Below, piece by piece: positions 45,618 to 59,115 of a DNA stretch of 64,000 nt. Made by a program: the position numbers and the translations under genes. Origin of the DNA: Mimachlamys varia (taxonomy: Eukaryota; Mollusca; Bivalvia; Pectinida; Pectinidae); the NCBI GenBank assembly GCA_947623455.1, contig OX392527.1, positions 14,342,001 through 14,406,000 of the forward strand, read 5' to 3'. The stretch's first letter is position 1, and each line of letters opens with the position of its first letter. The notes below the pieces were generated by a model, which made no database searches, was not told the origin of the DNA, and was given only the letters and a program-made list of their open reading frames with translations.

Positions 45618-46150
45618 ATGTGTTCGTTGCCAACTGCGGGCATACTACCGTATACGCAGTCAAACTGAGGTACAATCCTCATATTCACATCATTATTAAT
45701 TTTAAAGTGTAATACGAATAAAAAACACATTCGAAGCGGGTTGCTACATGTACGATGGTTACTACGATAGCAGTGGTTGCTAAGATAATATAGTCCCGCT
45801 GCATCTTCATCGGTAAATTGGTTTAGAAAATACACAATGAATAACACTAGTTTTCTTCATAACAGCAATTGTAAATTTGGTATTAGATAATACAACTAGC
45901 ACTTCCAACTTATTTTTCTATTTCTAACGGTTGCTATGTTCACGCATTGACACATTGATTGTGACGCGGTCCGACGTTGGACGTCACAACTGCAGGGCGC
46001 CGTCATGTTTGCGTTACCGTCAAAGAATTTCGAATGCGCATCATTTGAAATCAAAAGTTTCATAGAAACCATTTATTGCATAATCACAGGAAATTGATTC
46101 CATATACGTTCCATGTTTCAAAATCTTGAAGGAACCAAACAATGGCCGTC
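45618..46150 (+). repeat. Dispersed repeat, copy 2 (uninterrupted)
   Basis: Collinear with 5395-6850 but without the 929-bp transposon and without the minisatellite. Its 3' end reads GTTTCAAAATCTTGAAGGAA then CCAAACAATGGCCGTC. That is a single unit's worth of the array seen in copy 1. It carries no open frame over the shared part. Confidence 0.7.
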
Positions 46151-46562
46151 CGCGAATACTTATTTTTTCTGAAGTGTGAACGACGCCATATTTGAACAAA
46201 TATTAATCCGCAGAGCCTTTTTTCATTTCGTATAATCTAATATATTCGCAGCCAGAGTTTACTAAGCGCAAGAAGGGAGAGGTGTAAATAGTTCATAATA
46301 ACATGAAATAACACAATGGATGTCCATGGATAGAACTGATCGCTACATTCCGATGGAGATGGAAAGGCAGAGTTACTTTCCATCCTTTGTGACGTCATTG
46401 ACGTCACCATTGGTTGCGCTCAGAGACGTGTTTTCAGCGTTCATATTTGACAGTCGGGTCGTCTTTTGACGTCGTTACACATGAAAGTGTGCTTGTCACA
46501 GTAAGTTGCACATTTGTGACATACGGCAACAAGCAAAAGTGGCAAAATCTGGAAATTAAGAG

Positions 46563-46615
46563 GGGGTGTGATATCACTTTCGAGGGGGTGTGATATCACC
46601 CGGGCTGATATCATC
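46563..46615. repeat. Short GTGATATCAC palindrome cluster
   Basis: GGGGGTGTGATATCAC occurs twice in a row, then CCCGGGCTGATATCATCCCG. The motifs are self-complementary. The flanking 46155-46766 otherwise shows nothing. Confidence 0.5.
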
Positions 46616-46766
46616 CCGTGCGAATTTTAGAGATATAACATATATTTAACCAACAGTCAACACGTTTATACAATGGTCTGAAAGTGGAATAACGCAGGGT
46701 ATTGTGGTAGAAATATAAATTCTGATATTCTTGAATGGTATTACCGTTTACACGTATACAATGACC

Positions 46767-49446
46767 ATTGTAGCAGTAGCTGCTGTAGATGTCGGGGATC
46801 CCGTCACAGTTTTAGCTGTAGATGTCGGGGATCCCCATCACAGTTGTAGCTGTAGATGTCGGGGATCCCGTCACAGTTGTAACTGTAGATGTCGGGTATC
46901 CCCGTCACAGTTGTAGCTGTAGATGTCGGAGATCCCCGTCACAGTTGTAGCTGTAGATGTCGGGCATCCTCCTCACAGGTGTAGCAGTAGATGTCGGGGA
47001 TCCCGCCACAGTTGTAGCTGTAGATGTCGGGGATCCCCGTCACAGTTGTGGCTGTAGATGTCGGGGATCCCCGTCACAGTTGTAGCTGTAGATGTCGGGG
47101 ATCCCCGTCACAGTTGTAGCTGTAGATGTCGGGTATCCCCGTCACAGTTGTATCTGTAGATGTCGGGGATCCCCGTCACAGTTGTAGCTGTAGATGTCGG
47201 GGATCCCCGTCACAGTTGTAGCTGTAGATGTCGGGGATCCCCGTCACAGTTGTGGCTGTAGATGTCGGATATCCCCGTCACAGTTGTGGCTGTAGATGTC
47301 GGGTATCCCCGTCACAGTTGTGGCTGTAGATGTCGGGTATCCCCGTCACAGTTGTTGTTGTAGATGTCGGGTATCCCCGTCACAGTTGTTGTTGTAGATG
47401 TCGGGTATCCCCGTCACAGTTGTAGCTGTAGATGTCGGGTATCCCCGTCACAGTTGTGGTTGTAGATGTCGGGGATCCCCGTCACAGTTGTGGTTGTAGA
47501 TGTCGGGGATCCCCGTCACAGTTGTGGCTGTAGATGTCGGGGATCCCGCCACAGTTGTAGCTGTAGATGTCGGGGATCCCCGTCACAGTTGTAGCTGTAG
47601 ATGTCGGAGATCCCCGTCACAGTTGTAGCTGTAGATGTCGGGTATCCTCCTCACAGTTGTAGCTGTAGATGTCGGGAATCCCCGTCACAGTTGTGGCTGT
47701 AGATGTCGGGTATCCTCGTCACAGTTGTGTTTGTAGAGGTCGGGTATCCCCGTCACAGTTGTGGCTGTAGATGTCGGATATCCTCGTCACAGTTGTGGCT
47801 GTAGATGTCGGGCATCCTCCTCACAGGTGTAGCAGTAGATGTCGGGGATCCCGTCACAGTTGTATCTGTAGATGTCGGGTATCCCCGTCACAGTTGTGGC
47901 TGTAGATGTCGGGGATCCCCGTCACAGTTGTATCTGTAGATGTCGGGTATCCTCGTCACAGTTGTGTTTGTAGATGTCGGGTATCCCCGTCACAGTTGTG
48001 GCTGTAGATGTCGGTGTGGAGATCCCCGTCACAGTTGTAGTTGTAGATGTCGGGTATCCCCGTCACAGTTGTGGCTGTAGATGTCGGGGATCCCCGTCAC
48101 AGTTGTATCTGTAGATGTCGGGTATCCCCGTTACAGTTTTAGCTGTAGATGTCGGGGATCCCGTCACAGTTGTATCTGTAGATGTCGGGTATCCCCGTCA
48201 CAGTTGTGGCTGTAGATGTCGGGGATCCCCGTCACTGTTGTAGCTGTAGATGTCGGGTATCCCCGTCACAGTTGTGGCTGTAGATGTCGGGTATCCTCGT
48301 CACATTTGTGTTTGTAGATGTCGGGTATCCTCGTCACAGCTGTAGCTGTAGATGTCGGGGATCCCCGTCACAGTTGTGTTTGTAGATGTCGGGTATCCTC
48401 GTCACAGCTGTAGCTGTAGATGTCGGGGATCCTCGTCACAGTTGTGGCTGTAGATGTCGGGGATCCCCGTCACAGTTGTGTTTGTAGATGTCGGGTATCC
48501 TCGTCACAGCTGTAGCTGTAGATGTCGGGGATCCTCGTCACAGTTGTGGCTGTAGATGTCGGGGATCCCCGTCACAGTTGTAGCTGTAGATGTCGGAGAT
48601 CCCCGTCACAGTTGTAGCTGTAGATGTCGGATATCCCCGTCACAGTTGTGGCTGTAGATGTCGGGTATCCCCGTCACAGTTGTGTTTGTAGATGTCGGGT
48701 ATCCTCGTCACAGTTGTGTTTGTAGATGTCGGGTATCCTCGTCACAGTTGTAGCTGTAGATGTCGGTGTGGGGATCCCCATCACAGTTGTAGCTGTAGAT
48801 GTCGGTGTGGGGATCCCCATCACAGTTGTAGCTGTAGATGTCGGTGTGGGGATCCCCGGCACAGTTGTGGCTGTAGATGTCGGTGTGGGGATCCCCATCA
48901 CAGTTGTAGCTGTAGATGTCGGTGTGGGGATCCCCGGCACAGTTGTAGCTGTAGATGTCGGGTATCCTCGTCACAGTTGTAGCTGTAGATGTCGGAGATC
49001 CCCGTCACAGTTGTAGCTGTTGATGTCGGTGTGGGGATCCCCGGCACAGTTGTAGCTGTAGATGTCGGTGTGGGGATCCCCGTCACAGTTGTAGCTGTAG
49101 ATGTCGGGGATCCCCGTCACAGTTGTAGCTGTAGATGTCGGGGATCCCCGTCACAGTTGTAGCTGTAGATGTCGGTGTGGGGATCCCCGTCACAGTTGTA
49201 GCTGTAGATGTCGGAGATCCCCGTCACAGTTGTAGCTGTAGATGTCGGTGTGGGGATCCCCGGCACAGTTGTAGCTGTAGATGTCGGTGTGGGGATCCCC
49301 GTCACAGTTGTAGCTGTAGATGTCGGGGATCCCCGTCACAGTTGTAGCTGTAGATGTCGGGGATCCCCGTCACAGTTGTAGCTGTAGATGTCGGAGATCC
49401 CCGTCACAGTTGTAGCTGTAGATGTCGGAGATCCCCGTCACAGTTA
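46767..49446 (+). repeat. 34-bp minisatellite with a GGATCC palindrome per unit
   Basis: About 78 units containing GTAGATGTCGGGGATCCCCG then TCACAGTTGTAGCT. Most carry the palindrome GGGGATCCCC or a GTATCC, GAGATC or ATATCC variant. From about 48010, and mainly 48760-49310, many units gain GTGTGG after GTCG, making 39-40 bp. Since 34 is not a multiple of three, all frames are mixed. The short repeated-peptide frames on both strands are by-products. Confidence 0.95.
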
Positions 49447-50959
49447 CGTATATATATATACTGGATATGTATAAGACGAGCCTGGGAACTAACGATACGC
49501 CTCTTTGTAAAGTTAAACTCTCTGACAGGATTCAAAATTGATAGATTTGTGATCAAGGTTTATTTTGAATGCCTAATCCCCCCGAGTGACCGCTTATATA
49601 GCGAGTTAGATGCACGCTCGCAACCCTTTCTCATATAATTTAGGAGTTTATATCAAACGATTCTTTGTAATATTCCCAAGTGTTTATATGACTTTGTCGA
49701 AAAAGAGAAGAGGAGACAACTGCATCCGAGAAGAAGGGTCTTGGGATTTCTCAGATAAATGGAATAGCAAGAAGTACATGTGTCGGTGTGGTTGATAGTC
49801 GGGGCTGTTTCATCAGACTGGTTTAACGCCAGACGACGATGGCAGCCCGGGCAGAGGGTCTCAACGAATGTCGGCACACCTCGACTCCAGGCCGTAACCT
49901 AAGACCGCGGCTAGAATTGTTTTTTAGATTTGGTTTGTCTTTCAAATTTATTTTCCATAAATCAAGCTTTTCCATTGCCTCCTCGATCTATACGTCTGCA
50001 GATTGATAGCTGTGAAGTGTTTGTAATGTAATACTCCACCTATTCAATATCAGATTTACAATATGTACATGTATTTAAGTAAAAACCATGGATCCTGATC
50101 AGAATGATGGATATCGAATTGTTTTTTGTTTTGTTTTAAATTTGTTTTTAAATATGCTATTTACAAAATGTCAATCATAATACTTGAAGGAAATATTATT
50201 GCACTTGTGTATTAGATAGAAAATGGCAGAATGCTTTTTTGCACTGTATTACGTGAACACACGAGGTCAAATATTGCGCGATTAGATTTAAAGCGTAACT
50301 CCTTTCCTTTTTAATGTTATTTTTTTATTGTTGTTATAAAATACATCAAACTGAACCTTTTTTCCCCGTTGAATTAAAAAAGATGTGAGGAGCTATTTTT
50401 CTGGTAGTGCTTCGCTATCGTTTATGTTAGTATTGTGCCGCATTCTTTGCATCCTTCACCAAGCATTTGGCTAGGCAATATGTATACAGTATATCCAAGT
50501 GTCCGGTACGTTCTATCGTGTTTTTAAATGTCAGTAAGTCATTTTAATAACCAAGATTTTGAGTCCAGCAGCTTTGCTGCATTTTCTGGTTTTAATAATG
50601 GTATTTAGGGCTGGGGAACACGTTTATGGAGTCTCTTTACAGTGATTCAAATGTCAATCGAATGATTCGAACCATACTTCCACACATTTACTCAACAATC
50701 AAATAGAATGAATAAAGAAATTGAAATGTCATTTGGTATGTTGATTTATCATGATAAAATGCAGGTCAAGTATTGATTTGGTGACGATCCACTAATATAT
50801 TCAAAAGTTAGGCTGATTTAAGTTGAGAATTTTAATTGTTTAGGGTATGACCCAACGTGGAACCTTGTCAAATTTGTGTAAGATTTCCCCAAGAGCTCTT
50901 CCTCTTAGACGAATTCCCGTACTGTCCTTCTGGTTACATACAGCACAGTCTAACGCAAG
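49447..50959. other. Unannotated intergenic DNA
   Basis: A short (TA)n follows the minisatellite. No frame over about 75 codons is recognisable outside repeats, and I see nothing else. Confidence 0.4.
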
Positions 50960-51090
50960 GCCCGGGCGGCCACACAGGCCACACAGGCCACACAGGACTC
51001 GAGGGGTCACACAGGCCACACAGGACCCTAGTGACCACACAGGTCACACAGGACCCGAGCGACCACACAAGCCACACAGGACCCGAACGG
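50960..51090 (+). repeat. Short CACACAGG repeat
   Basis: CCACACAGG and GGACCCGAG-type blocks alternate in steps of 9 and about 27 bp. The 128-codon frame over it (50847-51233) would be RPHRPH-rich. The repeat itself explains its composition, so I do not call a gene. Confidence 0.7.
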
Positions 51091-51677
51091 GCATAATACA
51101 CATTGATTTAACTACAAATACAGAACGACACCGATGGTGTTTTAATTCAGTTTTCCCTCTCATGAAAGCTCATCTTAAACTAATTGTCAAATGGGCTATG
51201 GCAAAACCCTTTAGTGTTGACAATGGGCATTGAATGGGAGTCAATTATGGTTATAAGACTAGTCACCACTCACAAGCAGAGTTTCCCAATTTGAATTATT
51301 TTCCTCATTTATGTCGACTATGGTAAAGTGGTTTTCTAACTTACAGTGGAGAGATAGGATATTTGACGGCGTCAGACTCATTTCAGCACTGCCGGCGAGA
51401 ATGTTATCAGAACTCAAACAGGAAACAATAACATACAACACAAAAGAAAAAAACAATAAAACACACACACACACAAACACTGAACATGAAACATTTACAA
51501 ACCACAAAAAATAAAACTGAGGAAAAACTGTTATACTGAACGACTGATATTTTATGCCGATGTTAAAACTTCTGTTTGGCTAGCTTGGAGATAAAGGCTA
51601 CCGATATTTATTGTGTGAAGATAAGCTTTGGATTAAGTTTGGATGTTGAATGATGGAAGTGAAATAGGCATAAATGT
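51091..51677. other. Unannotated intergenic DNA
   Basis: Contains a (CA)n stretch at about 51460-51480 and otherwise nothing that I recognise. Confidence 0.4.
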
Positions 51678-52650
51678 AAGGATCTGTACACACATTGTAA
51701 GGATCTGTACATAAAATGTCAGGGTCTAAACACAGAATGTTAGGATCTGTACACAGAATGTAAGGATCTGTATGTACAGTACATGTACACAAAATGTCAG
51801 GATTTGCACAGAGAATATAAAGATCTGTACACAGAATGTCAAGATTTGCAGAGAATATAAGGATCTGTACACAGAATGTCAGGATTTGCACAGAGAATTT
51901 CTATAAGGATCTGTACACAGAATGTCAGGATATGCACAGAGAATATAAGGATCTGTACACAGAATGTCAGGACTTGCACAGAGAATTTCTATAAGGATCT
52001 GTACACAGAATATCAGGATCTGTACACAGAATAGCAGGATCTATACAGAGAATATTATGATCTGTACACAGAATGTCAGGATTTGCACAGAGAATTTCTG
52101 TAAGGATCTGTACACAGAATGTCAGGACTTGCACAGAGAATTTCTATAAGGATCTGTACACAGAATGTCAGGATTTGCACAGAGAATATAAGGATCTGTA
52201 CACAGAATGTCAGGATTTGCACAGAGAATATAAGGATCTGTACACAGAATGTCAGGATCTGCACAGAGAATATAAGGATCTGTACACAGAATGTCAGGAT
52301 CTATACAGAGAATATAAGGATCTGTACACAGAATGTCAGGATCTATACAGAGAATATAAGGATCTGTACACAGAATATCAGGATTTGCACAGAGAATATA
52401 AGGATCTGTACACAGAATATCAGGATCTATACAGAGAATATAAGGATCTGTACACAGAATGTCAGGATTTGCACAGAGAATATAAGGATCTGTACACAGA
52501 ATATCAGGATCTATACAGAGAATATAAGGATCTGTACACAGAATATCAGGATTTGCACAGAGAATATAAGGATCTGTACACAGAATATCAGGATCTATAC
52601 AGAGAATATTAGGATCTGTACACAGACTGTACAGATCCTGACATTCTGTA
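51678..52650 (+). repeat. 42-bp minisatellite built of 21-bp half-units
   Basis: About 22 units alternate two related halves: GGATCTGTACACAGAATGTC-like and AGGATTTGCACAGAGAATAT-like sequences, each about 21 bp. Because 21 is a multiple of three, long frames stay open on both strands (for example 52073-52612 plus, 179 codons; 52122-52673 minus, 183 codons). The plus frame would give a seven-residue pattern (EYKDLYT, ECQDLHR). The array begins with irregular units at 51678-51800. It ends with one unit in reverse orientation at 52629-52650, making a terminal hairpin. Confidence 0.9.
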
Positions 52651-54346
52651 TAACAAGAATGGATGGCCTTCAAAATCGCAAGACTCCGACGTACTGAGAT
52701 ATTTATATAGCATTTGCTTCAATACATTGTACATAAATAAATCGTTTTGTAGTTGATGAGTTTTGGATAGTAATGAATATATAAAAATAGGTTATCAACT
52801 CCAAATTGTTTACAATTTGTATTGGCTATATAAACTACAGTTGTAATCGGGATGGGCACAGCTATCTCATTTCAACAGTTGAGCGTCTACTTAATATACA
52901 TGTATACATGTATACTTTATTCGTAATTATCCATTTAAATTAAGAAGTACTCTTATGGGTTTCAAAATTCGTATATCAATGGGTTTTGCTCCTCCCCCTG
53001 TATGTATAAGTACATCTGTAATTTAGACTTTGGGTTTCGAACTTTTCGTTGGTTAGCAGAAGAAGGACGCTAAACAGTAGTCTGGTACAGTGTTACACTA
53101 TATAGGTCTAACATTACACTTCTTTTTCTTCGGTCGAATGGATGACACGCGCATGTACGACTTCAAGAAATCAGGCGAACATGTACAAGGGGAGGGTACC
53201 GTATCAATTAAAATAAGACAAATCGTTCATAAACGTAAGGTGAGAAAATACCTATGTATAGACAATGAGGAAAACAGTGCTTTATAAATGACACTGTTGT
53301 ATTGTAATACTCGCCATACAGATGTAGTCGTGTTCGCCTGCGACATCTATCTTACCGCTGTTTACCGAAAATTCCAAGAAGCAGCAGATAATTTCTGTAT
53401 GTTCAGCGTACACATGGATGCTTTTTGTGTCTTTCGGTATTGCTAGCTCCATACATGAAGATGTGTGACCCTGTGCCGATCCCTGCCTGAGAGCATGCCA
53501 ACCATGACAACGTAACAGTGAGCACCAGAACTCGAGCGGGTAAGGTTTTCTATTGATTTTAACTTAGTTACGTCAAACAGGAGTTGGTAGGTTTTCTGTA
53601 GCGAGTTTTTATCAACAGAGAATTCATTTAAAAATATTACATTAGATTTCATATTTACGTCTACCCTCAAAGCAATGATTCTTTAAACTTAAGCGGTTAT
53701 AGGTACGAGATGTGGTACTGGTATCTACCGTACATATTTTCGTTTTGGAGATGCCCAGGGTTTGTCGATACTAACTATCACACGAGAACCGTATATATTG
53801 TAATATAGTGATTTCTATGACCTTTTAAACATTTTAAATCCAGTTACTGTGAGCCTACATCGCAATATTCCGTGCACGGAGTCATTTATCTTAACTTCAA
53901 CCTGATGTATAATTTGTGTCGAATGTAACAAATATGTAATTTTGATACACATATCTCTACAATCGAGCCAGCGAGTACGGCAGAAACAAATGCCAAACAT
54001 AATAATTGCGTATGCGATTGGATGGATTCTAGGCCAATGATGTGTTATTATCACAAACGGCATTGCGCATGTCTGTCTGGAGTAATACATGTTGAATTTC
54101 CCGACACTCTCATTGTTATCCTAGAGATACATGTGTGTGACGATTAACATACACCCTCCTGGTACATGCATTAAGACGATCCTGAATCACTCGAATCATG
54201 ATAAACATCAAATAAAATGATGTGTATGAACATGTAGAAGACTTGTTACTGAGACTAATAAAAATAAACCAAATGTCACAACAAAATGTACGTTAGTCTG
54301 TTACTGATAGAGAGTCTCGAATAGATTACAAAACTTAAAGTAGTAC
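52651..54346. other. Unannotated intergenic DNA
   Basis: No recognised gene. A 50-codon stretch from ATG 53138 to 53287 ends near a GTGAG donor-like site but has no acceptor, homology or domain. Minus-strand frames at 53443-53670 and 53815-54090 are equally unsupported. Confidence 0.4.
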
Positions 54347-57300
54347 ATCGCTGATAGTTCCCGTCATTGTCCGTCACTGATAGTTCCCGTCTTAGTCTGT
54401 CACTGATAGTTCACATCATTGTCTGTCACTGATAGTTCACGTCATTGTCTGTCACTGATAGTTCACGTCATTGTCTGTCACTGATAGTTCCCGTTATTGT
54501 CTGTCACTGATAGTTCCTGTCATTGTCTGTCACTGATAGTTCCTGTCATTGTCTGTCATTGATAGTTCCCGTCATTGTCTGTCACTGATAGTTCCTGTCA
54601 CTGATAGTTCCCGTCATTGTCTGTCATTGATAGTTCCCGTCATTGTCTGTCACTGATAGTTCCTGTCATTGTCTGTCATTGATAGTTCCCGTCATTGTCT
54701 GTCACTGAAAGTTCCTGTCACTGATAGTTCCTGTCACTGATAGTTCCTGTCACTGATAGTTCCTGTCACTGATAGTTCCCGTCATTGTCTGTCATTGATA
54801 GTTCCCGTCATTGTCTGTCACTGAAAGTTCCTGTCACTGATAGTTCCTGTCACTGATAGATCCTGTCACTGATAGTTCCTGTCACTGATAGTTCCTGTCA
54901 CTGATAGTTCCTGTCACTGATAGTTCCCGTCATTGTCTGTCACTGATAGTTCTCGTCATTTTATGTCACTGATAGTTCCCGTCATTGTCCGTCACTGATA
55001 GTTCCCGTCATTGTCCGTCACTGATAGTTCCCGTCATTGTATGTCGCTGATAGTTCCTGTCATTGTCCGTCACTGATAGTTCCCGTCATTGTATGTCGCT
55101 GATAGTTCCTGTCATTGTCCGTCACTGATAGTTCACGCCATTGTCTGTCAACGATAGTTCCCGTCACAGTCTGTCACTGATAGTTCCTGTCACTGATAGT
55201 TCTTGTCACTGATAGTTCCTGTCACTGATAGTTCCTGTCACTGATAGTTCCTGTCATTGTCTGTCACTGATAGTTCCTGTCACTGATAGTTCCTGTCACT
55301 GATAGTTCCTGTCACTGATAGTTCCTGTCACTGATAGTTCCTGTCACTGATAGTTCCTGTCACTGATAGTTCCTGTCATTGATAGATCCCGTCATTGTCT
55401 GTCACTGATAGTTCCTGTCACTGATAGTTCCTGTCACTGATAGTTCCCGTCATTGTCTGTCACTGATAGTTCACGTCATTGTCTGTCACTGATAGTTCAC
55501 GTCACAATCCGTCACTGATAGTTCCTGTCATTGTCCGTCACTGATAGTTCACGTCATTGTCACTGATAGTTCACGTTATAGTCTGTCACTGATAGTTCCT
55601 GTCATTGTCTGTCACTGATAGTTCCCGTCATTGTCCGTCACAGATAGTTCACGTTATAGTCTGTCACTGATAGTTAACGTCATTGTCTGTCACTGATAGT
55701 TACTGTCATTGTCCGTCACTGATAGTTCACGTCATTGTCCGTCACTGATAGTTCCCGTCATCGTCCGTCACTGATAGTTCACGTTAAAGTCTGTCACTGA
55801 TAGTTCACGTCATTGTCCGTCACGGATACATGTAGTTCCTGTTATAGTCTGTCACTGATAGTTCACGTCATTGTCTGTCACTGATAGTTCACGTTATAGT
55901 CTGTCACTGATAGTTCCCGTCATTGTCTGTCACTGATAGTTCACGTCATAGTCTGTCACTGATAGTTCCTGACATTGTCCGTCACTGATAGTTCCCGTCA
56001 TTGTATGTCGCTGATAGTTCCCGTCATTGTCTGTCACTGATAGTTCACGTCATTGTCTGTCACTGATAGTTCACGTCATTGTCCGTCACTGATAGTTCAC
56101 GTCATTGTCTGTCACTGATAGTTTACGTCATTGTCCGTCACTGATAGTTCACGTCATTGTCTGTCACTGATAGTTCCCGTCATTGTCCGTCACTGATAGT
56201 TCACGTCATTGTCTGTCACTGATAGTTTACGTCATTTTCCGTCACTGATAGTTCACGTCATTGTCCGTCACTGATAGTTCCCGTCATTGTCTGTCACTGA
56301 TAGTGCAGGTCATTGTCCGTCACTGATAGTTCGCGTCATTGTCCGTCACTGATAGTTCACGTCATTGTCTGTCACTGATAGTTCCCGTCATTGTCTGTCA
56401 CTGATAGTTCCCGTCATTGTCCGTCACTGATAGTTCCCGTCATTGTCTGTCACTGATAGTTCCCGTCATTGTCTGTCACATATAGTTCACGTCATTGTCT
56501 GTCACTGATAGTTCACGTCATTGTCCGTCACTGATAGTTCCCGTCATTGTCTGTCACATATAGTTCACGTCATTGTCCGTCACTGATAGTTCACGGCATT
56601 GTCCGTCACTGATAGTTCCCGGCATTGTCGGTCATTGATAGTTCCCGTCATTGTCGGTCATTGATAGTTCCCGGAATTGTCTGTCACTGATAGTTTCCGG
56701 CATTGTCGGTCATTGATAGTTCCCGTTATTGTCGGTCACTGATAGTTCACGTCATTGTCTGTCACTGATAGTTCCCGTCATTGTCTGTCACTGATAGTTC
56801 ACGTCATTGTCCGTCACTGATAGTTTACGTCATTGTCTGTCACTGATAGTTCACGTCATTGTCTGTCACTGATAGTTCCCGTCTTTGTCACTGATAGTTC
56901 CCGGCATTGTCTGTCACTGATAGTTCCGGTCATTGTCTGTCACGGATAGTTCCCGTCATTGTCTGTCACTGATAGTTCCTGTCATTGTCCGTCACTGATA
57001 GTTCCTGTCATTGTCTGTCACTGATAGTTCACGTCAATGTCTGTCACTGATAGTTCACATTATTGTCCGTCACTGATAGTTCCCGGCATTGTCTTTCACT
57101 GATAATTCACATCATTGTCTGTCACTGATAGTTCACGTCATTGTCCGTCACTGATAGTTCCTGGCATTGTCCGTCACTGATAGTTCACATCATTGTCTGT
57201 CACTGATAGTTCCCGGCATTGTCTGTCACTGATAGTTCACGTCATTGTCCGTCACTGATAGTTCCCGTCATTGTCCGTCACTGATAGTTCACGTCATTGT

Positions 57301-58127
57301 CTGTCACTGATAGTTCCCGTCATTGTCTGTCACTGATACTGTAGTTCCCGTCATTGTCCGTCACTGATAGTTCACGCCATTGTCCGGCACTGATAGTTCC
57401 CGTCATTGTCCGTCACTGATAGTTCACATCATTGTCTGTCACTGATAGTTCACGTCATTTTCCGTCACTGATAGTTCACATCATTGTCTGTCACTGATAG
57501 TTCCCGTCATTGTCTGTCACTGATAGTTCATGTCATTGTCTGTCACTGATAGTTCATGTCATTGTCTGTCACTGATAGTTCCCGTCATTGTCTGTCACTG
57601 ATAGTTCCCGTCATTGTCCGTCACTGATAGTTCACGTCATTGTCTGTCACTGATAGTTCACGTCATTGTCTGTCACTGATAGTTCACGTCATTGTCTGTC
57701 ACTGATAGTTCATGTCATTGTCTGTCACTGATAGTTCCCGTCTTTGTCTGTCACTGATAGTTCCCGTCATTGTCCGTCACTGATAGTTCCCGTCTTTGTC
57801 TGTCACTGATAGTTCATGTCATTGTCTGTCACTGATAGTTCACGTCATTGTCTGTCACTGATAGTTCACGTCATTGTCTGTCACTGATAGTTCACGTCAT
57901 TGTCTGTCACTGATAGTTCATGTCATTGTCTGTCACTGATAGTTCCCGTCTTTGTCTGTCACTGATAGTTCATGTCATTGTCTGTCACTGATAGTTCACG
58001 TCATTGTCTGTCACTGATAGTTCACGTCATTGTCTGTCACTGATAGTTCCCGTCATTGTCCGTCACTGATAGTTCCCGTCATTGTCTGTCACTGATAGTT
58101 CACGTCATTGTCTGTCACTGATAGTTC
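54347..58127 (+). repeat. 26/16-bp minisatellite, about 3.8 kb
   Basis: Two unit lengths share one core, GTCACTGATAGTTC. The long form is the core plus about 12 bp (TGTCATTGTCTG type, 26 bp). The short form is TGTCACTGATAGTTCC alone (16 bp). Short units cluster in runs at about 54715-54930 and 55175-55440, while the long form dominates from about 55450 to the end. Variants (CCCGT, CACGT, CATGT, CCTGT) are spread in patches, suggesting local duplications. Non-coding. Confidence 0.95.
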
Positions 58128-59115
58128 TCTATTTGTTTTCAATGTCACCAGTTCTCGTTTTTTTCTGTTTATTTATTTTTTATTTTCCACAAATGGTATG
58201 TTTCAGAATAGCTTTACAAGTAGTTTTGGCGTACGAGTATAATTTCTCCTTTTATATACATATAGGACGAGAGATGATACAGAATAAGATATTGGAATAC
58301 GCACTTTACATTGAAAAAAATGACATTCATTTTTGGATAACACAGATGGCCTCATCATAACGGAAACACTACAGTGACGTAGGACAGGACGTACTTGGTT
58401 CGCGCCCGCCGTGAACCAGACCTCACTGCAGTCTTGTTATGCTAACAATAAACATGACTGGCGTGAAATAAGTGTTTTACTGTACAAGTATATGATAAAT
58501 ATAAACTACGTATGTAATCTAACAAATCATTTTTGAAATGAAACTATATTTTTATTTTCTTGTCATTCCTCCCATGGACCCAAACGGAAGTTCTACCAAC
58601 TCCCGCAAAAATCCACCGTTCTCTCTGCACCCCATGTATAACTAGAAAAATTCGTAAGACTTTAAAATGTCAAAGTTACCATCTATATCAAATTAATGAT
58701 TATCTCGTTGGTGTCCGATTTAACGAAACGAAATAATCCGATTATGTTGCTTTAGCAAAATGAATTAAAGAAACAAATTAAATCATTGTCCAAAAACTAG
58801 GCCGCACTTGACTGATTGTTCCCTTGGGTCTGTTATGTGTTTCTCCAGTGGGGGAGTGACAGACTATCCGTCATTCAACGAACCTTACATATTCATCATC
58901 CTTGAATATGGCTTCTCAAGCTGTCTATGTTTTACTAATTGGTCAACAGAAAATGAAAATAAAACTGAAGGGTTTTGGATATAATTGGTATTAAATAGCA
59001 AATAAATGAGGTAACGTCTTCGTTGATTAAGACAATTTTGATTGATCAAATCATATTTTTAACCCATTAGAAAATCTAGAGCATCTCATAAATACTAAAT
59101 CGCCCCGAAACAACC
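58128..59115. other. Inter-array segment with a dispersed-repeat remnant
   Basis: 58340-58570 resembles 10745-10930: GGCCTCATCAT, CACTACAGTGACGTAG, then AAACTATATTTTTATTTTC with TTGTCATTCC. It holds a single copy of the motif that is tandem at 10.9 kb. The 92-codon frame at 58082-58360 begins in the minisatellite and is not supported. Confidence 0.5.

Noticed and set aside
48674..49347. Proline/threonine-rich or Cys-rich peptide frames on both strands
   Set aside because: These are frame shadows of the 34-bp and 40-bp repeat units.
53138..53287. Possible exon ending near a GTGAG donor-like site
   Set aside because: There is no acceptor AG in a suitable context, no partner exon and no recognisable protein family.
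46767..58127. CRISPR-like regular arrays
   Set aside because: The repeats abut with no unique spacers, unit lengths drift, and the surrounding elements are eukaryotic.
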